Positions 10,453 to 19,972 of a DNA stretch of 64,000 bases are shown piece by piece (the first letter of the stretch is position 1; each line of letters starts with the position of its first letter). The notes under the pieces were generated by a model that saw only the letters and a list, made by a program, of their open reading frames with translations, made no database searches and was not told the origin of the DNA. Origin of the DNA: Corynebacterium sp. 74A (lineage in GTDB: Bacteria; Actinomycetota; Actinomycetes; Mycobacteriales; Mycobacteriaceae); assembly GCF_008930665.1 (NCBI RefSeq), contig NZ_PQMG01000001.1, forward strand, positions 248,001-312,000, in the 5' to 3' direction. The position numbers and the translations under genes are program-made.

Positions 10453-10902
10453 TTAGTCGCGGCGGTTCTCAGCCGAGCCTTGCCAACCTTCTGGGTGCTG
10501 CTCGGGAGCCGGTGCATCCTGCTGCTCCGGATGCGAGGGCTGCTCCAGGTTCTCGGGGTGCACCCCCTCGCCGGGCTGCTCGTAGGGCTGCGGCGCGAGG
10601 GGCTGCTCGCTCGCTTCCTCCACCACCGGGGCGGACTCGGCGCCCGGGGCCTCGAGTTTACGCACCACGGCGATCAGCTCGAAGGTGGACACCACGCCCG
10701 CGGCGATCTCGAGATCCACGGTGTTCTCGCTGCGATCGCGCACCGTGGCGTAGAGCCCAGCACTGGTGACCACACGGTCGCCAGGACGCAGGGATTCTTG
10801 AACCTTGCGGATCTCATTGAGCCGCTTGCGCTGAGTGCGCATCTGTAAAAAGGCGGGCAGCAAAAAGAGCGCCAGAATAATGAGCAGAAATACAGTCGAC
10901 AT
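10453..10902 (-). CDS. yajC: Preprotein translocase subunit YajC
   Basis: A small single-pass membrane protein, about 149 residues from the start I prefer. The N-terminal helix (TVFLLIILALFLLPAFL) is followed by a basic QMRTQRKR stretch and the YajC core VQESLRPGDRVVTSAGLYATV. The C-terminal half is Pro/Glu/Gln-rich and probably unstructured. YajC associates with SecD-SecF. The ATG at 10902 has a GGTAGG element just upstream; an in-frame ATG at 10953 would add 17 residues but has a weaker site. It lies upstream of secD on the same strand, with a 219-base gap between them. Confidence 0.9.
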   Translation of the reverse strand: MSTVFLLIILALFLLPAFLQMRTQRKRLNEIRKVQESLRPGDRVVTSAGLYATVRDRSENTVDLEIAAGVVSTFELIAVVRKLEAPGAESAPVVEEASEQPLAPQPYEQPGEGVHPENLEQPSHPEQQDAPAPEQHPEGWQGSAENRRD

Positions 10903-10977
10903 AGTGCCTACCAGTGTGCCAAACTCTAGCGCCGCGAACAACGGCATATACACCCGCCCGTGAGTTCTCGACCGTCC

Positions 10978-12045
10978 TTAGAACAGCCCCACGGTTCCCT
11001 CCGGCGGTTCCAGCCCGAGGTGGCGCCAGGCGGCGGCAGTAGCTACCCGGCCGCGACCGGTGCGGCTAATCATGCCCGCACGCACGAGATAGGGTTCGCA
11101 GACTTCTTCCACGGTCGACGGCTCCTCGCCCACCGCGATGGCGAGGGTGCTCACCCCCACCGGACCGCCGCCGTGGCCCTTGATCAGGGCGGTGAGCACC
11201 GCCCGATCCAGGCGGTCGAGGCCCATCTCATCGACGTCAAAGACCACGAGCGCGGCTTGCGCCGCAGCGAGGGTGATATGCCCATTGGAGTGCACATCGG
11301 CATAGTCGCGCACCCGCCGCAGCAGGCGATTGGCAATACGCGGGGTACCGCGGGAGCGGGAGGCGATCTCGTGGCCGGCCTCCTCATCGATACTCACCCC
11401 GAGGATCTTGGCGGCGCGCAGCACCACCCGGGTGAGATCAGCGGGACCATAGAACTCCATTTGGGCGGTGAAGCCGAAACGATCGCGGAGCGGACCGGTG
11501 AGCATACCCGAGCGCGTGGTCGCCCCCACCAGGGTGAAGGGAGCCAGCTCCAAGGGGATCGAGGTGGCACCGGGGCCTTTGCCGACGATCACATCAATAC
11601 GGAAATCCTCCATCGCCATGTAGAGCATTTCCTCCGCCGGCCGAGCCATGCGGTGGATCTCATCGATAAACAGCACATCGCCCTCGGTGAGATTGGACAG
11701 CATGGCCGCCAGATCGCCGGCACGTTCGAGCGCCGGACCTGAGGTCATGCGCAGATTCGAGTTGAGCTCGGCGGCGATGATCATCGCCATCGTGGTCTTG
11801 CCCAGCCCGGGCGGGCCGGATAGCAGCACATGGTCGGGCGCCACTCCCCTGCTCCTGGCGCCACCCAGCACCAGCTCGAGCTGCTCCCGCACTTTGGGCT
11901 GGCCAATGAACTCGCCCAGGCTTTTCGGGCGCAGATTCACCTCATCATCGTGCTCGCCCTCGTTGAGCTGCGGGCGCACAGCGGAATCCGGCGGGCGTAA
12001 TGCCCCCTCGGGGAGCTGAAACTCGGTCTTTTCTACATTCGACAT
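10978..12045 (-). CDS. ruvB: Holliday junction branch migration ATPase RuvB
   Basis: A 355-residue AAA+ motor that drives branch migration of Holliday junctions together with RuvA. Walker A is GPPGLGKTT at about residues 76-84, and Walker B is FIDEIHR. The arginine-rich sensor region [18 protein letters not shown] and the C-terminal winged helix (RTGRGRVAT) are intact. The length equals that of other RuvB proteins. It is the last gene of the ruvC-ruvA-ruvB group and is followed at once by yajC-secDF, the conserved actinobacterial arrangement. Confidence 0.97.
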   Translation of the reverse strand: MSNVEKTEFQLPEGALRPPDSAVRPQLNEGEHDDEVNLRPKSLGEFIGQPKVREQLELVLGGARSRGVAPDHVLLSGPPGLGKTTMAMIIAAELNSNLRMTSGPALERAGDLAAMLSNLTEGDVLFIDEIHRMARPAEEMLYMAMEDFRIDVIVGKGPGATSIPLELAPFTLVGATTRSGMLTGPLRDRFGFTAQMEFYGPADLTRVVLRAAKILGVSIDEEAGHEIASRSRGTPRIANRLLRRVRDYADVHSNGHITLAAAQAALVVFDVDEMGLDRLDRAVLTALIKGHGGGPVGVSTLAIAVGEEPSTVEEVCEPYLVRAGMISRTGRGRVATAAAWRHLGLEPPEGTVGLF

Positions 12046-12078
12046 AGCGCAGATGTCCTTCCCACTTGCTCCTCGAGC

Positions 12079-12684
12079 CTAGTTGCTGCTCAGCGTCGCG
12101 AGGCAGGCGCGCAGCGCAGCGGAGACGTCGAGATTCGGCTGGGCGGCCAACACGCTCGCCACGGCCGCATCGGCGTCCTTGCGGCTAAAACCCAGGTTTT
12201 CCAGTGCCTCTGCCACATCCTCGGCCACACCACCCGTGAGTGCGGGGGCAACGGCGCTGGGCTGCTGGGCGACGGCGCCGACGAAGGGCTCGACCTTCTG
12301 CTTCAAATCCACCACCATGCGCTCGGCGGTGCGCTTACCCACGCCGGGGATCTTCTCCAGCGCGGCGGCATCGCTGCGGCTGATATAGCCGGCCAGTTCG
12401 GTGGGGCTGGCCATGGCGAGCGCTGCTAGCGCCAACTTGGGCCCCACTTTGGAGACGGTGCACAGCAGATGGAAGAACTCCCTTTCCTCGCTATTGGCGA
12501 AGGCGAATAGCTCCATCGAGTCTTCCCGGACGATCTGCGCCACCACGACGAAGCACTCCTCCCCTGGGCGCATGGTACCGAGGGTGCGCGGGGTGGCGCT
12601 GATGCTATAGCCCACTCCGGCGCATTCGATGATCGCGCCGGAAAGGCCGAGATCAATACAGGTTCCGCGCAGGGATGCGATCAT
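12079..12684 (-). CDS. ruvA: Holliday junction DNA-binding protein RuvA
   Basis: A 201-residue protein that binds four-way DNA junctions as a tetramer and loads RuvB. The N-terminal OB domain starts MIASLRGTC. Helix-hairpin-helix motifs are seen at [15 protein letters not shown] and [15 protein letters not shown], and the small C-terminal RuvB-contacting domain includes [15 protein letters not shown] used the ATG at 12684, which overlaps the ruvC stop as ATGA, giving a normal RuvA length. A longer reading would run 25 residues into ruvC and was rejected. Confidence 0.96.
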   Translation of the reverse strand: MIASLRGTCIDLGLSGAIIECAGVGYSISATPRTLGTMRPGEECFVVVAQIVREDSMELFAFANSEEREFFHLLCTVSKVGPKLALAALAMASPTELAGYISRSDAAALEKIPGVGKRTAERMVVDLKQKVEPFVGAVAQQPSAVAPALTGGVAEDVAEALENLGFSRKDADAAVASVLAAQPNLDVSAALRACLATLSSN

Positions 12685-13241
12685 GTGCTGCTGCTCCTTT
12701 GGTGTTGCTTGGCCAGCTCCGCTTGGTGCGCCAGGGCGGGGGCGCGCCAGCAGTGGCATACCCCCAACGCTAAGGCATCGGCAGCATCGGCCGGCTTGGG
12801 TGGTTCCGCCAGCCCCAGAATCCGGGTGATCATGGCGGTCATTTGTTTCTTATCGGCGCGGCCATTGCCCGAGATGGCCTTCTTCACTTCCGAGGGGGTG
12901 TACATGTGCACCGGGATGTGGCACTCGGCGGCGGCGAGCACCAGCACCCCTACGGCGTGGGCGGTGTGCATCACCGTAGAGACGTTACCGCGTTCGAAGA
13001 CGCGCTCGATGGCCACCACATCCGGATCATAGTCCCGGATCCATTCCTTCACCGCCTGGCTGAGCTGGAGCAGACGCGCCGTCAGCTCATCTTTCGCCGG
13101 GGTGCGCACTACCCCCACAGCCACGGGATATACGGCCCGGCCCCGCCCTGCCTGCACCACAGACAGCCCACAGCGGGTCAAGCCTGGGTCAATGCCCATC
13201 ACCCGCAGGCCCTCCATGGTGTTTGCAGCGCGCACCCGCAT
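12681..13241 (-). CDS. ruvC: Crossover junction endodeoxyribonuclease RuvC
   Basis: A Holliday junction resolvase of about 186 residues. The first catalytic acidic motif is [10 protein letters not shown] (D18 in this numbering). A second acidic residue is in VVAIERVF, and the C-terminal motif [12 protein letters not shown] carries the last acidic pair. It nicks junctions that RuvAB migrates. The ATG at 13241 lies only two bases after AGGAGG, so the GTG two codons later (13235) may be the real start; both give the same core. Its stop overlaps the ruvA start by four bases. Confidence 0.95.
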   Translation of the reverse strand: MRVRAANTMEGLRVMGIDPGLTRCGLSVVQAGRGRAVYPVAVGVVRTPAKDELTARLLQLSQAVKEWIRDYDPDVVAIERVFERGNVSTVMHTAHAVGVLVLAAAECHIPVHMYTPSEVKKAISGNGRADKKQMTAMITRILGLAEPPKPADAADALALGVCHCWRAPALAHQAELAKQHQRSSST

Positions 13242-13312
13242 GTCCTCCTCGTTGTCTCAGACCATGTTTAGCACATTTTTTCGCACGATCCCGTATCAGC
13301 GGTGTGCGGGGC

Positions 13313-13358
13313 GCAGAAAACGCCCTCGCCGCCGCAGTGGCTGCAGGGAGAGGGCGTT
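13313..13358 (-). terminator. Intrinsic terminator after yebC
   Basis: Inverted repeat AACGCCCTC/GAGGGCGTT followed on the minus strand by TTTTCTG, 41 bases beyond the yebC stop. It separates yebC from ruvC transcription. Confidence 0.8.
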
Positions 13359-13398
13359 GATCGTGCCGCAGACGGGATGCGCCTGGCGGGCGGCGTCG

Positions 13399-14151
13399 CT
13401 AAGCGTCGAGCTGAGCGGCCACCTCATCGGAGATAGTGATATTGGAGTAGACGTTTTGCACGTCATCGGAATCCTCGAGCAGGTCCACCAAACGCAGGAT
13501 CTTGCGGGCAAGGTCTGCATCGGCCTCCACCTCGACGGAGGCGCGGAAATCTTGGTCGGCGTCATCGACCTTCATTTCGTTTTCCTCCAAGGCAGCGCGC
13601 ACACCGCGGGTATCAGAGGGAGAGCACACAACCTCGAACTTCTCGCCGAGATCATTCACCTCTTCGGCACCGGCGTCGAGCACAGCCATGAGCACGTCGT
13701 CCTCAGTCAGCTCGCCCTTGTCCACTACCACCACGCCGACGCGGGTAAAGAGGTAGCCCACTGCACCGGACTCGGCCATGTTGCCGTTGTTCTTCGACAT
13801 AATGCTGCGCACCTCGGAGGCCGCGCGGTTGCGGTTATCGGTGAGGCACTCGATAAGCATAGCCACGCCACCTGGGCCATAGCCTTCATACATGATGGAC
13901 TGCCAGTCGGCGCCGCCGGCCTCTTCGCCGGAGCCGCGCTTGCGGGCGCGCTCAATATTGTCATTGGGCACCGAGGCCTTCTTGGCCTTGCGGATCATGT
14001 CATCGAGGGTCGGATTCGCTGCCGGGTCGCCACCGCCAGTACGGGCCGCCACCTCGATATTCTTGATCAGCTTGGCAAACTCCTTGCCGCGCTTGGCGTC
14101 ATTAGCGGCCTTCTTGTGCTTGGTTGTTGCCCACTTTGAGTGGCCTGACAT
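13399..14151 (-). CDS. yebC: YebC/PmpR family regulatory protein
   Basis: A 250-residue YebC-family protein starting [18 protein letters not shown], the near-invariant family N-terminus. Further family blocks are [12 protein letters not shown] and [11 protein letters not shown]. Members bind DNA in some bacteria, and others act at the ribosome on proline-rich stalls; which applies here cannot be told from sequence. Genes ruvC, ruvA and ruvB lie immediately downstream, an association found in most actinobacteria, but a terminator separates them. Confidence 0.95.
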   Translation of the reverse strand: MSGHSKWATTKHKKAANDAKRGKEFAKLIKNIEVAARTGGGDPAANPTLDDMIRKAKKASVPNDNIERARKRGSGEEAGGADWQSIMYEGYGPGGVAMLIECLTDNRNRAASEVRSIMSKNNGNMAESGAVGYLFTRVGVVVVDKGELTEDDVLMAVLDAGAEEVNDLGEKFEVVCSPSDTRGVRAALEENEMKVDDADQDFRASVEVEADADLARKILRLVDLLEDSDDVQNVYSNITISDEVAAQLDA

Positions 14152-14186
14152 CAGCGTTCCTCTTCTCTCTTAAAAAAACTTCGCGT

Positions 14187-15050
14187 TCAACAGTCGTTAG
14201 TAAGCGGTTTATCAGTATAGCGTGAGTGCCTCAGGTGCCGAGTCAGGCCTTCCTGTGTGGCGATGGCAACGAGCTGCCCAGCGGCATCATAGATCCGGCC
14301 TTCGCAGAGGGAGCGGCCGCCGCCGGCCGCCGGCGAGGTCTGTACATAGGCCAGCCACTGATCCACCCGCACTGGGCGGAGAAACCACAGGGCATGATCC
14401 AACGAGGCCATCTGCAGCGGGGTGGTCGGGTGGCGTACCTGGGCGGCAGAGAGCAGGGTGGCATCCGAGATATAGGACAGCGCGCAGCTGTGCAGCAGCT
14501 CATCTGCCGGCAGCGCTGCGGTGGAGCGCATCCACGCCACCTGGGTGGCGGTCGCGGTGAGCGGGGCGCTTAAGCGCTCACGGGGAACAATGCGGATATC
14601 CCACTCCGGCCACTCGCGATCGAAAAACGCCGCCCGGGCTGAGTCGGCGTGGGAAATCTCCTCCGGCGCTGGCAGGACCGGAGAAGGCTCGTTGTGGCTC
14701 AGCCCGGCATCCCTGCCGTGGTGCATACTCACCTGCACGCTGCACAGTAGCTGCCCGGATTGGCAGAGGCTCAGCAGCCGCGAGTGAAAAGAGCGCCCCT
14801 CGCGCAGCCGCTGCACCCTCACCTGGGTGGGCTGGGCCGGATCACCGGGGGCGAGGAAATAGCAATGCAGCGAATGCGGAGAAAAGTCCGCATCGACGGT
14901 CCGCGCGGCCGCGGCCACAGCCTGAGCCACGAGCTGGCCGCCGAAGGTGCGCTCCAGCGAGGTGGGCACCACCGGTGCCTGGAACTCATCCGTGGCGATC
15001 TCGCGGAGCTCGCAGAGCTGCTCGATCTGGGAGGGCTGTGGCTGCTGCAT
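14187..15050 (-). CDS. tesB: Acyl-CoA thioesterase II
   Basis: A 287-residue TesB-type double hotdog thioesterase that hydrolyses acyl-CoA to free acid and CoA. The N-terminal repeat shows RTFGGQLVAQAVAAA, and SLHCYFLAPGDP is the typical TesB motif. The C-terminal repeat holds MASLDHALWFLRPV with the conserved aspartate of the active site region, and ends in LVAIATQEGLTR. The length and motifs match family norms. It lies 23 bases from pdxS and 35 bases from yebC on the same strand. In mycobacteria pdxT sits between yebC and tesB; here nothing does. Confidence 0.92.
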   Translation of the reverse strand: MQQPQPSQIEQLCELREIATDEFQAPVVPTSLERTFGGQLVAQAVAAAARTVDADFSPHSLHCYFLAPGDPAQPTQVRVQRLREGRSFHSRLLSLCQSGQLLCSVQVSMHHGRDAGLSHNEPSPVLPAPEEISHADSARAAFFDREWPEWDIRIVPRERLSAPLTATATQVAWMRSTAALPADELLHSCALSYISDATLLSAAQVRHPTTPLQMASLDHALWFLRPVRVDQWLAYVQTSPAAGGGRSLCEGRIYDAAGQLVAIATQEGLTRHLRHSRYTDKPLTNDC

Positions 15051-15073
15051 AGCGTGGACGGGGCCGGCGGGGC

Positions 15074-15952
15074 TTAGCAGCCGCGATCGGCCATGCGCTG
15101 CTGCTCGCTGAGGTCATCGCAATTGATGCCCACCATGGCCTCGCCGAGAGAGCGCGACACCTCGGCGATCACGCTGGGATCGTTGTAGTGGGCGGTGGCC
15201 TCGACGATGGCCCGTGCGCGCTTTTCCGGGTTACCGGACTTAAAGATGCCGGAGCCGACGAACACACCCTCGGCGCCGAGCTGCATCATCATGGCGGCAT
15301 CGGCCGGGGTGGCCACACCCCCGGCAACGAAGAGGGTCACGGGCAGCCGGCCGGTGGAGGCGGTCTGCCGCACCAGCTCATAGGGGGCCTGCAGCTCCTT
15401 GGCGGCATGGTAGAGGGCAGTCTCATCAAGGCTGGCCAGCGTCGCGATCTCGGCGCGAATGGTGCGGATATGCGTGACGGCATTGGAGACGTCACCGGTG
15501 CCGGCCTCGCCCTTGGAGCGAATCATGGCCGCGCCCTCGGCGATACGGCGCAGGGCCTCGCCCAAGCTGGTCGCACCGCAGACAAAAGGCACCTCGAAGC
15601 GATGCTTATCCACGTGATGGGAATGATCGGCGGGAGTAAGCACCTCGGACTCGTCGATCCAATCAATACCGAGGGTCTGCAAGACCTGTGCTTCCACAAA
15701 GTGGCCAATGCGCACCTTGGCCATCACCGGGATGTCCACGGCCTTCTGGATACCGGCGATCATGTCCGGATCGGACATCCGGGACACCCCGCCATCGCGG
15801 CGAATATCGGCGGGAACGCGCTCGAGGGCCATCACGGCCTTCGCGCCCGCTGCCTGGGCAATCTCTGCCTGTTCGGGAGTCACCACATCCATGATCACTC
15901 CGCCGAGCAGGCGATCAGTAACGCCTGCGTGTACTCCATTGGTGTCTGCCAC
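15074..15952 (-). CDS. pdxS: Pyridoxal 5'-phosphate synthase subunit PdxS
   Basis: A 292-residue (beta/alpha)8 enzyme that builds PLP from ribose 5-phosphate, glyceraldehyde 3-phosphate and ammonia. Both substrate-binding lysines are present: K79 in [10 protein letters not shown] and K146 in [10 protein letters not shown]. The phosphate-binding block [13 protein letters not shown] is also clear. The ammonia-supplying glutaminase PdxT is normally the neighbour, but no glutaminase gene is found here or elsewhere in the window. Start ATG gives [10 protein letters not shown]. It is flanked by tesB downstream and a LemA-like gene upstream. Confidence 0.96.
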   Translation of the reverse strand: MADTNGVHAGVTDRLLGGVIMDVVTPEQAEIAQAAGAKAVMALERVPADIRRDGGVSRMSDPDMIAGIQKAVDIPVMAKVRIGHFVEAQVLQTLGIDWIDESEVLTPADHSHHVDKHRFEVPFVCGATSLGEALRRIAEGAAMIRSKGEAGTGDVSNAVTHIRTIRAEIATLASLDETALYHAAKELQAPYELVRQTASTGRLPVTLFVAGGVATPADAAMMMQLGAEGVFVGSGIFKSGNPEKRARAIVEATAHYNDPSVIAEVSRSLGEAMVGINCDDLSEQQRMADRGC

Positions 15953-16005
15953 TGGGAATAAACCAACCCTTCTTGAGCCGCTCAGACATCTTTAGCCACA
16001 CAATG

Positions 16006-16518
16006 CTAGCTTTTTTCTCCCGTATCGCGGGACGTTTTTTCCAAAAAGGGGGTAGCAAGCGGCAATTCCACGTATTGCGGCATGGGTGCTCGTCCCCCCA
16101 GGTGCAGCAGTCGCACCACGGGGCGGATCCGGAGCGCCCGGGTGTCTACCACCGCATCGTTGTAGAAGCGGTGGGTCAGCTGCACTCGCACCGCAGCATC
16201 GGTGATGGGTCTGGGCAAGGGCTCATCCGCATGGGCTTCGCTGTATTTCTTGAGCGCCTTGATGAGCTCTTTTTCTTTATCCACCCGCACGGACACATTG
16301 TGCAGGTCCAGTGGCTCATTCTGCGCGGCATAGGCCTGTGCGGCCACCTCTTCGATACTTGCCGCGATCACGGCGGCCCGCATATCGAGCGCCGCTTGGA
16401 GGTTCACCAACGCGGCATCGAGCCGAATATGCATCCGGTTCAGCCGCTGAGCGGTAAAGACCGCCCAGAGCACCACCGTGGTGAGGACAATGGCAACGAG
16501 TACATACACCGCGCTCAT
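16006..16518 (-). CDS. LemA-like single-pass membrane protein of unknown role
   Basis: A 170-residue protein with one N-terminal membrane helix (residues 3-22, YVLVAIVLTTVVLWAVF) and a helical domain. The block RLDAALVNLQAALDMRAAVI resembles LemA family proteins, which share a sequence around a bundle of helices after a membrane anchor. The C-terminal half contains ALRIRPVVRLLHLGGRAPMP and is not recognisable. It starts ten bases after the pimA stop and likely belongs to the phosphatidylinositol mannoside operon. In mycobacteria the same position is taken by a membrane protein with a Nudix domain, but no Nudix box is visible here. Function unknown. Confidence 0.75.
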   Translation of the reverse strand: MSAVYVLVAIVLTTVVLWAVFTAQRLNRMHIRLDAALVNLQAALDMRAAVIAASIEEVAAQAYAAQNEPLDLHNVSVRVDKEKELIKALKKYSEAHADEPLPRPITDAAVRVQLTHRFYNDAVVDTRALRIRPVVRLLHLGGRAPMPQYVELPLATPFLEKTSRDTGEKS

Positions 16519-16528
16519 GACGCACCTT

Positions 16529-17653
16529 TCACTTCAGTTTCACGCTGGTGCCATCGGCGACGGCCTCATACACCTGCAGGATCTGGGTGGTCACTGTATC
16601 CCAGTCATAGCTGGCGGCGCGGGCCGCACCGGCGGCGACGAGCCTGCGGCGTTGTGCGGGCGAGTCGATCAGCCGCCGCAGCTGTGCGGCTAAATCCGCG
16701 GCGCTGCCATTGGGAAACAGCAGCCCTGCAGGGCTATCGCTATAGGCGTTGGTCACCGCGGCGAAGGCTTCCAGATCACTGGCCAGCACCGCACAGCCGG
16801 CGGCCATGGCCTCAACGAGCACGATGCCGAAGCTCTCCCCGCCGGTATTGGGGGCCACATAAATATCGGCCCGGCCGAGAATCTCGGCCTTCTCCGCATC
16901 GGAGACCTTACCTGCGTAGTGCACCCCCGGCATCGGCCGCTGGGTCCCAGCCCCGATCACCGTGCAGCGGAAGGGGCGCTCCAGCTGTGCCAGGGCGCGC
17001 AGCAGAATATCCAGGCCCTTGCGGGGCTCATCGAGCCGCCCGAGAAAGACGATCTCGGGCACCTGCTTGTCGCTTGTCGACGCCTCTTCGCCCGCCGCCT
17101 CCTCCTCGCTGCGGCGCCGCGCCGCAGCGAACTGCCGCGTATCCACCCCATTGGGAATGAGCACAGGATCGCCGCCGAGTTGCTCCACCTGCCAGCGACG
17201 TGCCAGCTCAGAGACCGCGATCCCGCCACGGATCTTTTCCAGCAGCGGCCGCAGCACCGGGGTGGAGAGCTTGAGCAGTCGAGACCCAGAACTGGAGGCG
17301 TGATAGGTAGCCACGACCGGCCCGTGCGCTAGGCGCAGCGCCGCCATCGAAAAGCTGGGCGAGTTGGGCTCGTGAATATGCAGAATGTCAAAGTTGTTCT
17401 CGGCGATAAAGCGCTTCAACCCGCTATCGACGTGTGGGCCGACGGAGATGCGCGCCACCGAGCCGTTATAGGGAATGGGCATCGCTCTGCCGCCGCGCAC
17501 CACCCAGTCGGGCACCTCCGCAGCGCTCGTAGCGGGGCCGATGGCGCGCACATAGTGTCCGCGTTCGCGCAGGGCGTGACCAAGATCCAGGATATGGGCC
17601 TGAACGCCGCCGGGTTCATCGAAGGAATAGGGGCAGACGATACCAATACGCAT
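16529..17653 (-). CDS. pimA: Phosphatidylinositol alpha-mannosyltransferase PimA
   Basis: A 374-residue GT4 family (GT-B fold) glycosyltransferase that adds the first mannose from GDP-mannose to phosphatidylinositol, the entry step to PIMs and lipoglycans. The start MRIGIVCPYSFDEPGGVQAH is the standard PimA N-terminus. The donor-binding region PNTGGESFGIVLVEAMAAG carries the conserved E-x7-E motif of GT4. The gene overlaps the patA stop by one base (TAATG), and the two act in the same pathway. An upstream reading of 41 residues lies within patA and was discarded. Confidence 0.95.
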   Translation of the reverse strand: MRIGIVCPYSFDEPGGVQAHILDLGHALRERGHYVRAIGPATSAAEVPDWVVRGGRAMPIPYNGSVARISVGPHVDSGLKRFIAENNFDILHIHEPNSPSFSMAALRLAHGPVVATYHASSSGSRLLKLSTPVLRPLLEKIRGGIAVSELARRWQVEQLGGDPVLIPNGVDTRQFAAARRRSEEEAAGEEASTSDKQVPEIVFLGRLDEPRKGLDILLRALAQLERPFRCTVIGAGTQRPMPGVHYAGKVSDAEKAEILGRADIYVAPNTGGESFGIVLVEAMAAGCAVLASDLEAFAAVTNAYSDSPAGLLFPNGSAADLAAQLRRLIDSPAQRRRLVAAGAARAASYDWDTVTTQILQVYEAVADGTSVKLK

Positions 17654-18636
17654 TAGTGGCCCTCCGTGGTGTCTCCGGTACCCGGTGCAGGCGGGTTCTC
17701 CTGCTGCTGGCCGCGGCCACGGGCGAGGCGCGCCGGATCGAGATCCGCGAGCCATAGGGGTTGCAGCATGTGCCAATCGGCGGGGTGGGCGGCGATATTG
17801 GCCTCGAATCCTGCGGCGATGCGCTGGGTGGTGGACTGCAGATCATCCACCTCAATCTCCGCGGAGACATCGAGCCCCCAGGTATCGGCGCTCGGATAGA
17901 AGCTATGTACTACGTGCAGGCTGGCGCCGGTGTCCAGGGCGAGCTGGGCGGGGCCTGCTGGGAAGAGGGCGGGCTGGCCAAAGAAGTCCACCTCTACCCC
18001 GCTGGCGCGTAAGTCGCGTTCGCCGAGCAGGCACACCACCCCGCCATGATCGAGGATCTGCTTGAGCTTCTGGTAGGGGCCATTGCCGTGCTCATCGCGG
18101 TGCGGCAGGACCCGAAAACCGAGGGAGCTGCGATAATCAACGAAGGCGTCGTAGAGCTCGGCGGGTTCGAGGCGTTCGGCCACGGTGCTAAAGCTGCCGT
18201 GACGATGCACCAAAAACACCCCGGCCATGTCCCAGTTGCCACTATGCGGCAGAGTGAGAATCACCCCGCGCCCGGAGGCGAGGGGCTCGTCTAAGTGATC
18301 GAAGCCGCGCACCGTGGAATTAAGCGAGTCCAGCAGCCGTGGATCGGTGGCGATGTGCGGCAGCCGGAAGGCCTCCATCCAATAGCGGGTATAGGAGCGC
18401 ATGGATGCCCGCATCAACGCTGGGGTCACCGCGGCGGGTCCTACGACGCGCTCGAGGTTGCGGCGCAGCTGAGCGGGACCACGACCGCGCTTGCTCGCAA
18501 TATCGGCGCCGATGGTTGCTAAGGCGGTGGCGGCCGGGCGGGGCAGCTGGGACAGCGCCGCCCAGCCGAACATATAGCCGGCGGCGGCCCAGTGTCGCTC
18601 ACTCAGGGCGTAGCGTAGGCGGCTCCAGGGGGTCAT
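17653..18636 (-). CDS. patA: Phosphatidylinositol mannoside acyltransferase
   Basis: A 327-residue LpxL/HtrB-type acyltransferase. In this genomic context it corresponds to PatA, which transfers a palmitoyl chain to the mannose on PIM1/PIM2 at the cytoplasmic face of the membrane. The HxxxxD-type motif is LTLPHSGNWDMAG. The block VVCLLGERDLRASG, followed by VDFFGQPALFPAGPA, is typical of the family. It overlaps pimA by one base and follows pgsA after 99 bases. Start ATG at 18636 gives MTPWSRLRYA; a GAGGAG element is somewhat far (12 bases). Confidence 0.92.
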   Translation of the reverse strand: MTPWSRLRYALSERHWAAAGYMFGWAALSQLPRPAATALATIGADIASKRGRGPAQLRRNLERVVGPAAVTPALMRASMRSYTRYWMEAFRLPHIATDPRLLDSLNSTVRGFDHLDEPLASGRGVILTLPHSGNWDMAGVFLVHRHGSFSTVAERLEPAELYDAFVDYRSSLGFRVLPHRDEHGNGPYQKLKQILDHGGVVCLLGERDLRASGVEVDFFGQPALFPAGPAQLALDTGASLHVVHSFYPSADTWGLDVSAEIEVDDLQSTTQRIAAGFEANIAAHPADWHMLQPLWLADLDPARLARGRGQQQENPPAPGTGDTTEGH

Positions 18637-18735
18637 CGTAGGGCGAGCTCCTCACGCAGCATGGGCAGCGCCGCGCCCACGCGGTTGGGCGACGACGCCG
18701 CCCAGTCGATGCACAGTGTCGTGGGCGGATAGGGT

Positions 18736-19389
18736 CTAGCGGGTCCTCGGGTTACGCGCCCCCGCGGGAGGGGCGATCCTGTCCTGGCCGTGAGTGGAGT
18801 TGGCGGCCATGGCGAGTCGTTGGACCACGGTGAACACCGATCCTACCGCCAATACCCAGATGGCCACGTCCACCGCATAGGGCACACCGAAGCCCTGCAG
18901 GCCAATGCCCAATAGGCCGATGATGAGCCTTTCGGGGCGCTCGATGAGACCGCCGACCATCTTCAGGCCGCTGGCTTCGCCACGGGCTTTGACATAGGAG
19001 ATCACTTGGGAGCACACCAGCACGACTAAGGAGGCCACCACCAGCGGCTGGGATGCCTCGTAGCTATAGATCAGCCACCAGGTAATCGCCGCGAAGAGGG
19101 CACCATCGGTGAGCCGATCGCAGGTGGCATCGAGGGTGGCGCCGTATTTGGTGCCGCCGCCGCGCAACCGTGCCATGGTGCCGTCGACCATGTCGAAGGC
19201 TACGAATAGCCCGGAGAGCACGGCCGCCGCCACCAGATGGCCGGTGGGGATAAGGACCACGGCGAGCAGGATGGACACCACTGCCCCGAACACGGTGACC
19301 ACATTGGGGGTGAGATTCCACTTCACCAAACGCTTCGCGATTGGCTCCACCACCACAGCTGCGGGTTTGCGTCCATGCACGCTAAGCAT
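18736..19389 (-). CDS. pgsA: Phosphatidylinositol phosphate synthase (CDP-alcohol phosphatidyltransferase)
   Basis: A membrane enzyme of about 217 residues that joins CDP-diacylglycerol and inositol 3-phosphate to make PI phosphate. The CDP-alcohol motif D-x2-D-G-x2-A-R-x8-G-x3-D-x3-D is complete in DMVDGTMARLRGG, continuing to YGATLDATCDR. Around six membrane segments are seen. I use the ATG at 19389 ([13 protein letters not shown]), which overlaps the HIT gene stop by eight bases. An earlier in-frame ATG would run 15 residues into the HIT gene. It begins the phosphatidylinositol series pgsA, patA, pimA. Confidence 0.92.
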   Translation of the reverse strand: MLSVHGRKPAAVVVEPIAKRLVKWNLTPNVVTVFGAVVSILLAVVLIPTGHLVAAAVLSGLFVAFDMVDGTMARLRGGGTKYGATLDATCDRLTDGALFAAITWWLIYSYEASQPLVVASLVVLVCSQVISYVKARGEASGLKMVGGLIERPERLIIGLLGIGLQGFGVPYAVDVAIWVLAVGSVFTVVQRLAMAANSTHGQDRIAPPAGARNPRTR

Positions 19390-19972
19390 CGCTATCAGCC
19401 TCCCACGCATCGGCGAGGAGCTGGCGGGTATCACGTAGCAGCTGCGGCAGCACCTTCACGCCATCGATCACCGTCATGAAGTTGGAATCGCCGCTCCACC
19501 TGGGCACCACATGCAGGTGCAGATGCTCCCCCACCGAGCCGCCGGAGGCGCGACCCAGATTGAAGCCGACGTTGAAGGCATCGGGTGCAGAGACGGATTT
19601 GATTACGCGCACCAGCTTTTGGGCGAAAGCCATGAGCTCGGCGGTCTCGTCCACGCGGAGATCTTCCAGGTTGGCAACCTGCCGGTAGGGCACCACCATG
19701 GCGTGGCCAGAGTTATACGGATAGAGGTTCAGCACGCAGTAGACGAGCTCGCCGCGGGCCACGATCAGCCCTTCCTCATCGCTCATCTCAGGGATAGCGA
19801 GGAAGGGATTACGCGGCCGCGCATCCGCACTGCCCGCGCCGCCCGCGCTGGCGTCGCGAATATAGTTCATCCGATAAGGCGCCCACAGCCGCTCGAGGCG
19901 GTCGGGGATCCCCAACCCAGAATCCTTATAGGACTCTGCGGGCTGCGTCTCGGGTTTAGCTTGCCGTTCCAC
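19382..19972 (-). CDS. HIT family Ap4A phosphorylase-type protein
   Basis: A HIT (histidine triad) protein of about 196 residues. The triad [10 protein letters not shown] is present with the typical upstream [13 protein letters not shown]. The N-terminal part [17 protein letters not shown] matches the actinobacterial group related to mycobacterial Rv2613c, which degrades diadenosine tetraphosphate. It sits directly between thrS and pgsA, as in mycobacteria. I favour the GTG start at 19972, which has AGGAG four bases upstream and overlaps thrS by 17 bases. The ATG at 20008 is possible and would overlap by 53 bases. Confidence 0.9.
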   Translation of the reverse strand: MERQAKPETQPAESYKDSGLGIPDRLERLWAPYRMNYIRDASAGGAGSADARPRNPFLAIPEMSDEEGLIVARGELVYCVLNLYPYNSGHAMVVPYRQVANLEDLRVDETAELMAFAQKLVRVIKSVSAPDAFNVGFNLGRASGGSVGEHLHLHVVPRWSGDSNFMTVIDGVKVLPQLLRDTRQLLADAWEADSDA

